A stretch of 64,000 bases of DNA, from positions 1 to 64,000 of the forward strand of contig JAFGBI010000243.1 of assembly GCA_016933275.1 (NCBI GenBank). The letters are read 5' to 3'. The translations under genes were made by a program, and so were the position numbers. Of this stretch, positions 17,028-37,690 are shown in pieces; the stretch's first letter is position 1; each line of letters starts with the position of its first letter. The notes beneath the pieces are model-generated. The model ran no database searches. It was not told the DNA's origin and worked only from the letters and a program-made list of their open reading frames with translations. The DNA is from Polyangiaceae bacterium. Lineage in GTDB: Bacteria > Myxococcota_A > Polyangia > Polyangiales > Polyangiaceae.

Positions 17028-18233
17028 ATGCAGGGCAACGCGATCGTCGGTCAGTCCGGCGGACCCACCACCGTCATCAATGCGAGTCTCGTCGGCGTCA
17101 TCGACGGGTGTCTGGAAGCGGGTGACATCACGAACGTCTTCGGGATGCGGTTCGGAATCGAAGGGTTCATGGAGGACCTCCTCGTGGATCTCGGCGCGCA
17201 ATCCCGGACCACCCTCGACCGCGTCCGTGCCACTCCATCCTCGGCCCTCGGCTCGAGTCGACACAAGCTCAAGGACGAGGACCTGCCACGGATCCTCGAA
17301 CAGCTGGATCGCTACGGGATCCGGTACTTCTTCCTCATTGGCGGCAACGACACGATGGACACCATCCACCGCGTCGAGGTGATGTGCGCGGCGCAAGGTT
17401 ACGTGCTCCGCGGCATCGGCGTACCCAAGACGGTCGACAACGACCTCAACGGAACCGACCACACCCCTGGCTATCCGAGCGCCGCGATGTACGTGGCAAG
17501 GTCGATCGCCCAGGGAGGGATCCTCGCCCGCGACATGCAGCGGGTGGACAAGTTCGCGATCTTCCAGACCGTGGGCCGCGAAGCGGGGTGGCTGCCGGCC
17601 GCGGGCTCGCTCGGCAAGCGGCACGAGGCCGATCCGCCCCACCTCATCTACTTCCCGGAGCGACCTTTCGATCCGGACCGATGCCTGGGCGACGTCGAAG
17701 AGGCGATCCGACGGTACAACTTCTGCTCGATCGTGGTCGGCGAAGGACTTCGTTTCGCAGACGGCCGCCCGGTGTCGGGCTCGACGACCAAGGACAACTT
17801 CGCGAACGTCGAGTTCGGTGCCATGGGCGGCGCCAGCGTGGCCATGGTCGTACACCGCCTGATCAGCGACAGGCTCGGCGTGCGCGGTGAATTCCAGGTC
17901 GTTCAGTCCCTGCAGATGGCCGCCTCGGACCGGCGGAGCGCGCTCGACCACCAGGAGGCATATCTCTGCGGACGCGAGGCCGTGCGTCTCGCGACGAGCG
18001 GCAAGACTGGGCTCATGGTCAATCTGCTGCGCCCCGAGGGGCCCTACCGCACGACCCTCGGCAGCGTGCCGCTCGAGGTGGTCGCCGGGACGCCGAAACC
18101 GATGCGCACCGATTTCATCAACTCCGCCGGCACCTTCGTCACCGACGCCTACTACGACTACGCGCGACCCCTGATCGACCCAATGGAGGATTTCGCGGAT
18201 CTCGATTTCGCGAGGATCGCGGCGCCGCGGTAG
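17028..18233 (+). CDS. 6-phosphofructokinase, PPi-dependent type
   Basis: The 401-residue PFK-family enzyme starts at ATG 17028, with GAGGAG upstream. The nucleotide-loop motif reads GGNDTMDT (Asp where ATP enzymes have Gly) and the catalytic loop reads PKTVDNDL (Lys where ATP enzymes have Gly). Both residues are the known discriminators of pyrophosphate-dependent enzymes, so reversible fructose-6-phosphate phosphorylation using PPi is the best call. The AIVGQSGGPTTVINA N-terminus and the MQRVDKFAIFQ region also fit the family. The next gene, a DNA methyltransferase, starts 9 bp after the stop, so the two are probably co-transcribed although no functional link is evident. Confidence 0.87.
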   Translation: MQGNAIVGQSGGPTTVINASLVGVIDGCLEAGDITNVFGMRFGIEGFMEDLLVDLGAQSRTTLDRVRATPSSALGSSRHKLKDEDLPRILEQLDRYGIRYFFLIGGNDTMDTIHRVEVMCAAQGYVLRGIGVPKTVDNDLNGTDHTPGYPSAAMYVARSIAQGGILARDMQRVDKFAIFQTVGREAGWLPAAGSLGKRHEADPPHLIYFPERPFDPDRCLGDVEEAIRRYNFCSIVVGEGLRFADGRPVSGSTTKDNFANVEFGAMGGASVAMVVHRLISDRLGVRGEFQVVQSLQMAASDRRSALDHQEAYLCGREAVRLATSGKTGLMVNLLRPEGPYRTTLGSVPLEVVAGTPKPMRTDFINSAGTFVTDAYYDYARPLIDPMEDFADLDFARIAAPR

Positions 18234-18242
18234 CGCAACGGC

Positions 18243-19844
18243 ATGGACCATGTCCTCGTCGCTGCGCGATCCACGAGCCGGGACGATCTCGAACAGCGTC
18301 TCACCGGGCGGTACTACACGCCACCTGTCATCGCGGAGCGCCTAGCGGTGGCGGCAGCGGCCTCGGGCATCCCGCCCACGTCGGTCGGTGACCCCTTCGC
18401 GGGTGACGGCCGGCTCATCGTGGCATTTCTGCGCGAGGCTGCGGTGCGTGGCGCGCTCGGCCACCTGCGACGCGTGTGGCTCTGGGATCGATCCGGTGGC
18501 GCGATCGAGCAGGCCCGCAGCGCCGTGGCCGCAGAGCTCGCCCTGCTCGGCGCACCGCCGATGGTGGCGGTGACCGCGGAGACCCACGACACCTTCACGC
18601 GAATACAGGGGCTTCGGGGAAGGCTCGATCTGGTCTTGACCAATCCCCCCTGGGACCTCCTGAAGCCCGACGTACGCGACCAGGTCGGCGAAGCCGCCGC
18701 CTACGCCGCCGAGCTCCGGACCTATGCCGCCTCGCTCACGGCCGCCTTTCCCGCTGCCCTGAGCGCACGCGGCAAATCGCGCCCTCACCTCGGCATCAAC
18801 CTCGCCCGTGCGGGGGCGCTGGCGGCCATCGCCACGGCACGGCCTGGGGGCTTCGTCGGGCTCGTGCTCCCGGCGAGCCTCCTCTCCGACCAGGCCTCCG
18901 CCCCGTTTCGCGCTGAGCTCTTCGCTCGGATCAAGGTCATTGAGATCGCCGCCTATCCGGCCGAGGCGCGGCTCTTCGCAGGGGTGGACCAGCCGTGCGC
19001 CACCATCGTGGGCGTTGGCGGCGAGCCCACCCACCAGTTCCGCCTGCTCCGATTCGACCGCGGACTGGCCATGCTCGACGAGCGCACGGTCGCGCTTTCG
19101 CCGGAGCGCGGCGCCCCCCTCGCGCTCGGGGTGGCGGCCGACCAAGCGCGGCTCGTCGCCGCCTGGTCCGCTCGGTTTCCCACCCTGTCCGCGCTCGAGG
19201 AGGACCCTCGGCACCAGCTCTGGCTCGGTCGCGAGCTCGACGAGACCCGCATCGCGGCTGCCTTCACCCATCGTCCCGACGGGATCCCGTTCCTCAAGGG
19301 ACGCCACGTCTTCCCCTACCGGGTCGCCCGCGACCGGGTCGACCGCGTGGATCCCACGCAGCGCAAGATCCCCGCCACCGTCCGTGCCCTCCGCCTCGCC
19401 TGGCGCGACGTCTCCCGACCGAACCAGCGCCGCCGCATGCACGTCGCGCTCGTCCCGCCCGGCAACGTCACCGGAAACTCCCTGGGCGTCGCCTGCTTCC
19501 GCGCCGGTGCGGCGACCAAGATCGAGCTGCTGATGGCCCTCATGAACGGCTTCGTGTTCGAGCTCCAGATCCGCGCCCGACTCGCCACCGCCCACGTGTC
19601 GCAGGGCGTCGTCCGTACCTGCACGGTCCCCATGGCGTGCTTCGAGGATGCAGAGCTCGGTGGGCAGCTCGCTCGGCTGGTCACCGCCCGCACCCAGGTG
19701 GACGCCCCCGATCCCCGACTAGAGGTCCTGCTCGCGCGAGCCCACGCCCTGACGCGGGAGGAGCTCGCCTGCGTCCTCGACGCTTTTCCGAAGGTTGCGG
19801 CTGCCGAACGCCAGACCTACCTGGCACGCGACCTCTGGGCTTGA
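18243..19844 (+). CDS. Gamma-class N6-adenine DNA methyltransferase with C-terminal target domain
   Basis: The 533-residue protein has the gamma-class order: GRYYTPP (22-28), SAM motif DPFAGDG (50-56) and catalytic NPPW (134-137). About 330 residues of target-recognition type follow, with FLKGRHVFPY near 350 and GNVTGNSLGVACFR near 405. This resembles the methylase component of type IIS systems of the Alw26I/Eco31I kind; that affinity is from memory of the family pattern and should be tested. No endonuclease gene adjoins. It follows the phosphofructokinase gene by 9 bp, and repeat A lies 46 bp after the stop. Confidence 0.8.
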   Translation: MDHVLVAARSTSRDDLEQRLTGRYYTPPVIAERLAVAAAASGIPPTSVGDPFAGDGRLIVAFLREAAVRGALGHLRRVWLWDRSGGAIEQARSAVAAELALLGAPPMVAVTAETHDTFTRIQGLRGRLDLVLTNPPWDLLKPDVRDQVGEAAAYAAELRTYAASLTAAFPAALSARGKSRPHLGINLARAGALAAIATARPGGFVGLVLPASLLSDQASAPFRAELFARIKVIEIAAYPAEARLFAGVDQPCATIVGVGGEPTHQFRLLRFDRGLAMLDERTVALSPERGAPLALGVAADQARLVAAWSARFPTLSALEEDPRHQLWLGRELDETRIAAAFTHRPDGIPFLKGRHVFPYRVARDRVDRVDPTQRKIPATVRALRLAWRDVSRPNQRRRMHVALVPPGNVTGNSLGVACFRAGAATKIELLMALMNGFVFELQIRARLATAHVSQGVVRTCTVPMACFEDAELGGQLARLVTARTQVDAPDPRLEVLLARAHALTREELACVLDAFPKVAAAERQTYLARDLWA

Positions 19845-19890
19845 AGGCAACCCCGCGCCCTTGCCCGCCGAGCGCGCTGGCACGCGATCT

Positions 19891-20050
19891 CTAGAGCAGC
19901 AATCAGGTTGATTGCTGCGTCGAATCAACAACCCAGAGCACCGAACCGGCAGCAGACCTCTCCAGAGGCAGCGCTGGAAACGCGTCCTCGCCTCGCACAA
20001 ACGCGTTTCCAGGGCTGCCGTTGCTGTTGACAACCTGATCGGTGCTCTAG
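19891..20050 (+). repeat. Intergenic repeat family A, full-length copy (160 bp)
   Basis: This copy is the same length as the one at 1745 and about 93 percent alike by eye. It has CTAG at both edges, the same terminal inverted repeats and the same internal stem, with one mismatch in the right arm (AGGGCT for AGCGCT). The left edge follows TCT and the right edge precedes GCTCG; no obvious target duplication is visible apart from the shared CTAG. Confidence 0.85.
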
Positions 20051-20268
20051 GCTCGATGGCAAGGCGCGCGACCTTGGCCGTCGAGCGCGACCGCTCGCCG
20101 TGGATCCGGCGCGGCGCGGGTTGGGCGCCACCGACGGCGCCCGCGAGAGGACCTCATCCAGCAAGGTGACGAGAGGCTGCATCGAACGAGCGGTGGCACA
20201 CCGGTGGGCGCCGGGAGGAGCCCCGGCCCGAAGACACCGCCCTCGAACCTCTGTGGCCTCACACCTGC

Positions 20269-20450
20269 GCGCACCCATGGCGACACCGCACTTTCTCATC
20301 GCGCGACGATCCACCGGACTTCAGAGCACCAATCCGGTCGATCGCTGCGTCACGCTTGCGCGCACCCATACCGACACCGCACTCTCTCATCACGCGACGA
20401 TCCACCGGACTCCAGAGCACCAATCCGGTCGATTGCCGCGCCAGATCAAC
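20269..20450 (+). repeat. 91-bp tandem duplication
   Basis: The units 20269-20359 and 20360-20450 share GCGCACCCAT, CGACACCGCACT.TCTCATC and ACGATCCACCGGACT.CAGAGCACCAATCCGGTCGAT with few differences. Each unit ends in a word that resembles the A-element left terminus. The second unit merges into a degenerate A element. Confidence 0.75.
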
Positions 20451-20598
20451 AACCCTTGGCGCCGATCCCGGCGCAGCTCTCGCCAGAGGCGGCGCTGGGA
20501 CCGCACCGCACGTCGCCACCCACACCGCGATCCCGAGGCTGTTTCAAGGCACATTTCCACCGCCGCCGCTGCTGTCGGCAACCGGATCGGTGCTCTCG
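20411..20598 (+). repeat. Intergenic repeat family A, diverged copy
   Basis: This aligns block by block with the full A copies: CAGAGCACCAATCCGGTCGATTGC, AGATCAACAACCC, GCCGATCCCGGCGCAGC, CTCGCCAGAGGCGGCGCTGG, and the right terminus GTCGGCAACCGGATCGGTGCTCT. The internal stem is lost and about 28 bp of extra sequence sit in the middle. It is evidence that the family is old as well as recently active. Confidence 0.65.
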
Positions 20599-20830
20599 TG
20601 AAGCTCGCCTGTGCGGATCCGTCTCGGTTTTGGATCCCCCGCGAGCACGACCGCGCCCCATCGCCCGGCTGACGGATGCCGACAGCAACTCCCGAACTGT
20701 CGTGCCGTTACCTCACCCGGAGATCCATGCGCGCAGCACCGGAGACCATTGGATACCCGAGAGGCGCGGGCTACTCTCCCCTTCCGGCCTGGGAAGCCCG
20801 AGCGCGGTGAGCGCTCGAGGATTCGTCGTC

Positions 20831-32569
<11,739 letters not shown>

Positions 32570-32668
32570 AGCGGGCGGAGGGCGGGCTCTACCCGTTCTT
32601 GAACACCTGTCGAATCCTCGCCGCCCCACCCCGCGGGCTGCCCTCCCGAGGATGAGAGCCCACCCTGT

Positions 32669-32722
32669 GCCGGCGGAGTCGGAACCAAGCAGGCCATCGG
32701 CGGTCAGCGGTCAGCTGTCGGG
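32669..32722 (+). repeat. Intergenic repeat family B, left-end fragment
   Basis: CCGGCGGAGTCGGAACCAAGC, GGCCATCGG and two CGGTCAG words match the left half of B. The right half is missing. It lies between the giant repeat gene and the convergent hybrid kinase. Confidence 0.6.
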
Positions 32723-32874
32723 CAAGCCGCGGAGAGGCTCGTTTTTTGACAGCGGATGGGTGACTGCAACGAGGACCCCGGAGAGCCTGCTGCCAGATTC
32801 GGTCAGGCTCACGCCGCCGAGAGACCACGGATCCGCTCCGATGGGCAGGGCTCGGCGAGCCGCTCTCCACGAGC

Positions 32875-35067
32875 TCAACCCCGGGAGGGAGCGGGAGCGC
32901 CGTCGAGCGCCGCTCGCACCTGCCGGATGAGATCGATGGTATCGTAGGGTTTCTGCAGGAAGCGCGCCCCCTCCGGGAGGCGGCCGGTCTGGGTCGCCAG
33001 TCGACCGGTGTATCCCGAGCAGAAGACCACCGGCACCCCGGGCGCCTTCTCCGCAAGCTCGTCCGCGAGCTCCCGGCCGCTCTTGCCGGGCAGCACCAGG
33101 TCGGTGACCATTAGCTCTACGGTTGGTGCGCTCTGCTCGAGCACTGCCACGGCATCCTCCGCGCATTCAGTTTCGATTACCCGATAGCCGTGCCGTCGCA
33201 AGGCTCGAGTCGCGAAGCTTCGCACCAGCGGATCGTCCTCGACGAGCAGGATGGTTTCGGTGCCTCCCACCAGCGAGGGCGGTGCGGGCGGCTTGCCGCG
33301 ATCGTCTCTGGCCCCCTCCACGGCCGGCCACAAGATGCGAAACGTGGTGCCCACTCCTTCCGCGGAGTAGACGCTGATGGTGCCACCCTGCTGCTGGACC
33401 ACGCCCTGAACGACGGAGAGCCCGAGGCCCGTCCCCTGGCCCACCGGCTTGGTAGTGAAGAACGGCTCGAAGGCCTGCTGCTGCACCGCCGCGGACATCC
33501 CGACCCCAGTGTCGCTGACGCAGAGCTGGACGAAGGCGCCCGGCTTCGCCCCAGGTCGGCAGGCCGCCTCTTCCTCGTCGAGGACCACGTTCGTGGCCTC
33601 GATCACCAACCGTCCCCCGTCGGGCATGGCCTGTCGGGCGTTCACCGCAAGGTTTATCACGACCTGCTCCACCTGGCCGACATCGACCTCGCAGAGCCGC
33701 AGATCCGAGGCGATCTCCACCGACAGGCGCACGTCCTCGCCAAGCGTGCGGGCGAGGAGCCCATGGATCCGCGTCACGATCTCCCCGATGTTCGCGGGGC
33801 GCGGGGACAGGACCTGCTTCCGCGAAAAGGCGAGGAGCTGCTGGGTGAGCTGGGCGGCCCGGTCGGCAGCAGCCAGGACCCCCTCGACGGACTCCCGCAT
33901 GGGGCTCTCGGGCGGAACGTCCATGTCGAGCAGCGACGCATGGCCGATGATCGCCGTGAGGAGGTTGTTGAAATCGTGGGCGATCCCGCCGGCGAGGTGC
34001 CCCACCGACTCCATCTTGTGCTTCTGGCGGACTTGAGCCTCGAGCGCGAGGCGAGCCTGCTCGGCCTCGTGCCGGGCCGTAAGATCGAGGATCTGGACGA
34101 GGACCCCTCCCGAATCATCATGGGTGTCGAGGCGGGTGAGCGACACCAACGCGTGCCACAGGGTCGAGTCGTCCCGAATGCCCTCGACCTCGATGGCCGG
34201 AAAGGGCTGCCGGAAACGCAGGGTCTCGGCGAAGGCCGAGACCACCCGCGGCCGGCTCCCCTCCCGAAGCCAGACGAAGGGATCGTCCATGAGTCGGGAC
34301 GCCGCGACCCCGAGAAAGCGGCTCGCCTTCTCGGGAAGGAATGCGAGCTGCCCATTGGGGGCGATGATGGTGAGCAGGGAGGGGGCCGAGTCCACCACGG
34401 CGAGGAGCTGTCGGCTGCGATCAGCGAGATCCTGCTGGATCCGCCGGATCCGGCGGGTGACCGCCCTGCCCAGGATGATCGCGAAGACGACGCTGGCGGC
34501 CGACACCGTCAAGAGGAGCAAGAGCGAAGACCGCGTCTGGCTCCGAGCCTGTCCCGCAATCTGCGTCAGATGGGCCTCGGTCGCCGTAAGGAGCGTCGCG
34601 ATCACCTGCTCCCATGGCTGCGTGTGCTGGTCGACGAGCTCGCGCCCGAGACGGTGTTGTCGCCAGAGCTCCTCCAGCTCTCCCTGCTCCGAGGGTTCGA
34701 CGAGGCGCGCGAGCTCTTCGAGCTGCGCCTGGCGCTCGGCCTCGATGGCGAGCCGGCGTTCTTCGAACCGCTCGACAGTCGGACCGTGGGGATGCTTGCG
34801 CGCCCGTTCCAGGAGCAGCAGCTCGGACCGAAAGAGACGGCGCACATGGGTAACGACCACGAGCCGCCGCGCGTCGTGCTCACCCACATGCCGGAAGGTC
34901 TGGTCCAGCCAGGAGAGCCCGAACACCCCCACCGTGGTCGAGCTTCCCACGGCAGCAAGGAGCACGACCACCAGGAGGAGGAAGGGCCGGCGGGGCTCGA
35001 GGAGCACGCGATGCGGGGGTTCGACCATCGAAGCCGCGCTCTCGACCCCCTTCGACTGGTCGTCCAT
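32875..35067 (-). CDS. Hybrid sensor histidine kinase with receiver domain
   Basis: With ATG 35067 the protein has 730 residues. Two membrane helices (about 28-53 and 182-200) bracket a helical periplasmic sensor of about 130 residues. A PAS-like domain follows (about 222-330), then HisKA with phospho-accepting His364 (IAHDFNNLL) and a HATPase domain (N box LAVNARQAMPDGG, DTGVGM, GQGTGLGLS). A C-terminal receiver carries Asp656 (VTDLVLP) and the KPY switch Lys. The IAHDFNNLL box marks the HPK4-like class common in such hybrid kinases. The receiver may pass phosphate to an unlinked Hpt or regulate the kinase itself; no separate regulator gene is adjacent. A longer upstream start is possible. 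Confidence 0.88.
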   Translation of the reverse strand: MDDQSKGVESAASMVEPPHRVLLEPRRPFLLLVVVLLAAVGSSTTVGVFGLSWLDQTFRHVGEHDARRLVVVTHVRRLFRSELLLLERARKHPHGPTVERFEERRLAIEAERQAQLEELARLVEPSEQGELEELWRQHRLGRELVDQHTQPWEQVIATLLTATEAHLTQIAGQARSQTRSSLLLLLTVSAASVVFAIILGRAVTRRIRRIQQDLADRSRQLLAVVDSAPSLLTIIAPNGQLAFLPEKASRFLGVAASRLMDDPFVWLREGSRPRVVSAFAETLRFRQPFPAIEVEGIRDDSTLWHALVSLTRLDTHDDSGGVLVQILDLTARHEAEQARLALEAQVRQKHKMESVGHLAGGIAHDFNNLLTAIIGHASLLDMDVPPESPMRESVEGVLAAADRAAQLTQQLLAFSRKQVLSPRPANIGEIVTRIHGLLARTLGEDVRLSVEIASDLRLCEVDVGQVEQVVINLAVNARQAMPDGGRLVIEATNVVLDEEEAACRPGAKPGAFVQLCVSDTGVGMSAAVQQQAFEPFFTTKPVGQGTGLGLSVVQGVVQQQGGTISVYSAEGVGTTFRILWPAVEGARDDRGKPPAPPSLVGGTETILLVEDDPLVRSFATRALRRHGYRVIETECAEDAVAVLEQSAPTVELMVTDLVLPGKSGRELADELAEKAPGVPVVFCSGYTGRLATQTGRLPEGARFLQKPYDTIDLIRQVRAALDGAPAPSRG

Positions 35068-35237
35068 CCCTCCCCGCCTCCCCTTGGGCTTCCTACCACA
35101 CCACGGTCCCGGAAACATCGGCGCTCTGGCGCGGGCCGGGCCCGCAACCCGAGGACGGCGGCAGATCCTGAAAGACAAGCCCGCTCCATGCTCGACTCGG
35201 CGACCAGGGAGTGTCTTCAAAGGGCCGGTTCGACCCC

Positions 35238-35303
35238 GAGCCCGAGCCCGCTGGCACGACCCGTTGCCAGGAGCCCGAGCCCGCTGGCGCGACCCGTCAC
35301 CAG
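35238..35303 (+). repeat. 33-bp direct repeat, two units
   Basis: Units 35238-35270 and 35271-35303 differ at two or three positions (GAGCCCGAGCCCGCTGGC.CGACCCGT..CCAG). It lies in the non-coding stretch upstream of the hybrid kinase gene. Confidence 0.7.
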
Positions 35304-35474
35304 GGGCTTGCGCCCGAATTCTTCAGGGCCATCGCGGTCAACATGGCCGTGGTGCGAAGGAGTAGGGTGCGACCAGGGATACGAGCCGATTCGTCCGCGA
35401 GGCGAGGCGCCCCCAGAAGGCCGAGGATTGGTGCCGACTCGGTCGCCGAGCGGCGCGCGAAGCGGTAGGATCCC

Positions 35475-35638
35475 ACCCGGCGGAGCCGGAACCAAACCGG
35501 CCAGGCCATCAGCGGTCAGTGGTCAGCGGTCAGGTGGAACGTGGAGACCCCGATCACTGACGCCCGATGGCTGATGGCCACGAGAACATTGAGAAATTCC
35601 CTGCCAGATCCGGTCAAGATCACACCGCTCAGGGACTA
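35475..35638 (+). repeat. Intergenic repeat family B, copy 1 of a tandem pair
   Basis: This runs from the CCCGGCGGAGCCGGAACCAAAC box through GGTCAG words, CTGACGCCCGATGGCTGATGGCC, CGAGAACATTGAG and CCAGATCCGGTCAAGATCACACCG to CAGGGACTA. The next B element follows with no spacer, in the same orientation. Confidence 0.75.
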
Positions 35639-35806
35639 ACCCGGCGGAGCCGGAACCGTAGAGGGCACTTCGCCATCAATGGTCAGCTATCAGCTGTCAG
35701 GTAGAGCCCGGTGCTCCTGATGGCTGACGGCTGATGGCTGACGGCCACGAGAACACTGAGGCGAGATCCTGCCAGATCTGGTCAAGATCGCGCCGCCAAG
35801 GGACCA
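35639..35806 (+). repeat. Intergenic repeat family B, copy 2 of a tandem pair
   Basis: This is closest to the copy at 6614: the same GTAGAGGGCACT, GGTCAGCTATCAGC, CAGGTAGA.CCCGGTGC and CAAGGGACCA blocks. It ends directly against a coding-like remnant (35806-35919). Confidence 0.75.
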
Positions 35807-35919
35807 AGCTCCCGCACCATCGCCTCGTCACCTACCACGTCGCCATCGAGCTCCTGCTCGCCATCAAGGCCGCGAACAGTTGCGACGCGAAGCAGATCCG
35901 GCGGACCGCGTACGGTCGC
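35806..35919 (+). pseudogene. Remnant resembling a four-helix-bundle (S23/IVP-type) protein
   Basis: About 38 codons in one frame read like the N-terminal helices of the four-helix-bundle family found in 23S rRNA intervening sequences and as free-standing genes: HHRLVTYHVAIELLLAIKAA, then DAKQIRRTAY, against the family pattern Y..ALEL...(R)..D..L..Q.RRAA. Homology then stops. There is no start codon with a ribosome site, and the usual SVPLNLAEG motif that would follow RRTA is missing. It abuts a tandem pair of B repeats. The assignment is tentative. Confidence 0.35.
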
Positions 35920-35934
35920 GTCGCTGCTGGGCCC

Positions 35935-37299
35935 CTATTCGGCGAGCCTGATGGAGGTGGAGGTCCCGTTCACCTCGAAGGTGATGTCGTTGAGCGTGAC
36001 CGTCCCGCTGGTGTTGTCGTCGATCTCGCTGCCGACCTCGATCCGGGTCAACCAGAAGTCCTGAGAGAACCCCCGGTTGCTGAGACCCCAGGTGAGGAAG
36101 GCCTTGATGTCGACCCGGCCGGAGAAGCTGCGGGTGGGCCCGCCCTGCACGCGGAACTGGGAATAGCGCCACTGCCCATCGGCCCAGTCGTCCCGCTGAT
36201 GACAGAGGTCGTAGGATTTGTCGCCAGCGCCCACGCTGATACCCTGGTACTCGTTGCTCAACGGATCCTGGTCGTCGCCGCAGGCCCAGCGACCGTCTTG
36301 CCAACCCCACATCCCCAGTATCTCCGCGTACACGCCCGGGTTGGGGTCGGTGACCGGATTCCGTTGGCTGACCCAGAACTCGAAATTGATGTTCCAGGAA
36401 GACGCATTCTGGAGGTTGATGTTCAGGTTGTCGACGGTCACGGAGACGCTGGTGATGTCCTTGAGCTGCAATGGCAAAAGGGTCGTGGACGAGAATGGCG
36501 GGGACGTCTCGAGGGTGTGGCCGATCCCGAAGGGATGGATCCCGAACTCGATTTCTGGATAATCCGGCTGGGTGCCCTCGCCGCCGCAGAGCCCGCGGTT
36601 GAAATCCCAGCCGAGCGACCCATTGGTGGCGACGAATACCCGCGACGTCGTGCTGCAGCCCCGCTCCGCGGAGCCCCATCGGTTGTTGAGCAGGCGGAAG
36701 TCGCCGAGGTTCAGGTACTCCTCGTTCGCGGTCTTTTCGTCGCCGGGAGACGCGAGAGGAACCCCATTGGCGTCCACCTCGGGGCCGGTGCCGCCGGTGG
36801 GGTCCACGCCCCCCGTTGGGGCCACGCCGCCCGTCGGATCCAGCCCGCCCGTCGTGTTCACACCACCCGTCGGGTTCACGCCGCCCACCCCGCCCGTTGG
36901 GTTTACGCCACCCGTCGGGCCCAAGCCACCCGTCGGGTTCACGCCACCCACGCCACCGGTCGGGTTGACGCCACCGGTCGGGTTCACGCCGCCCGTCGGG
37001 TTCACGCCGCCCACGCCGCCGGTCGGGTTGGTACCGCCCGTTGGCCCCGCCCCGCCCGTCGGGTTCACGCCACCCGCGCCGCCGGTCGAGTGGATGCCAC
37101 CCGTCGAGGTCTGTCCGCCCGTCGAGCTCTGCCCGCCCGTCAAGGTCTGTCCTCCCGTTGAACTCAGCCCGCCGGTGGAGGATTCCCCGCCCGTTCCCCA
37201 GGTGGTGGTTCCCCCCGGCAGCGAGCTATCCGAGCAGTGAGTGAGCGAGAACAACATCCCAAGGCAAGTGCTGAAGCGGATCAGTCTCAATTTGGCCAT
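35935..37299 (-). CDS. Secreted GH12-like glycoside hydrolase with Gly/Thr/Pro linker
   Basis: ATG 37299 follows GGGAG at good spacing and gives 454 residues. The signal peptide ends near LTHC (Cys22), possibly a lipoprotein. Residues about 30-172 are TGG and GGVNPTGG repeats. The C-terminal 270 residues read like a GH12 beta-jelly-roll: LLNNRWGS near 203, a nucleophile motif YAEILGMWGW (Glu326) and an acid/base motif IEVGSEI (Glu425), with Trp-rich strands between. GH12 enzymes hydrolyse beta-1,4-glucans or xyloglucan. The family call rests on motif order, not on an alignment. A GH30-type remnant lies just upstream and a CE1-type esterase is elsewhere in the window, which fits polysaccharide use. 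Confidence 0.65.
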   Translation of the reverse strand: MAKLRLIRFSTCLGMLFSLTHCSDSSLPGGTTTWGTGGESSTGGLSSTGGQTLTGGQSSTGGQTSTGGIHSTGGAGGVNPTGGAGPTGGTNPTGGVGGVNPTGGVNPTGGVNPTGGVGGVNPTGGLGPTGGVNPTGGVGGVNPTGGVNTTGGLDPTGGVAPTGGVDPTGGTGPEVDANGVPLASPGDEKTANEEYLNLGDFRLLNNRWGSAERGCSTTSRVFVATNGSLGWDFNRGLCGGEGTQPDYPEIEFGIHPFGIGHTLETSPPFSSTTLLPLQLKDITSVSVTVDNLNINLQNASSWNINFEFWVSQRNPVTDPNPGVYAEILGMWGWQDGRWACGDDQDPLSNEYQGISVGAGDKSYDLCHQRDDWADGQWRYSQFRVQGGPTRSFSGRVDIKAFLTWGLSNRGFSQDFWLTRIEVGSEIDDNTSGTVTLNDITFEVNGTSTSIRLAE

Positions 37300-37690
37300 C
37301 GTTTCTCCCAAGCGGCAGCGGTTCCGGTTCTGACCTCGTGGGCCAACTGCAGGTCTCATCCTTCCAGAAAGAGCGCAATGGCGCATCGAAGTACCGCCGA
37401 TTCGCGAACAATATGCCCCATATCGCCCCAAGGATCGAGGGCGCGAAGAGATCACCGGTCCCTCACCCCAACCGGATCCTCGATCCCGTTCTGCGTCCCT
37501 GGCAACGGTGCTCGAATCTTCCACCGCCGCTGGGCAGACGCCCGCTCCCGTGCTTCCCGACTCGGCTTCCCGACTCGGCTCCGCGGGCTCGCTGACCGTG
37601 AGGCCGGGCGGGTGGCATTTCGCCCCGCGGTCGAGGTGGCTTCCATGGGGTGGCTTGCTGCGGAAAGCTCGGCGGCTCGCGCGGTGTCTT

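Noticed and set aside
14856-18251. 1,131-codon minus-strand frame spanning a methyltransferase and the phosphofructokinase
   Set aside because: It crosses two well-supported genes in other frames and is Arg/Gly/Pro-rich without any domain.
33190-35574. 794-codon plus-strand frame opposite the hybrid histidine kinase
   Set aside because: The minus strand carries every kinase and receiver motif in order; the plus frame is a Gly/Arg/Leu-rich shadow.
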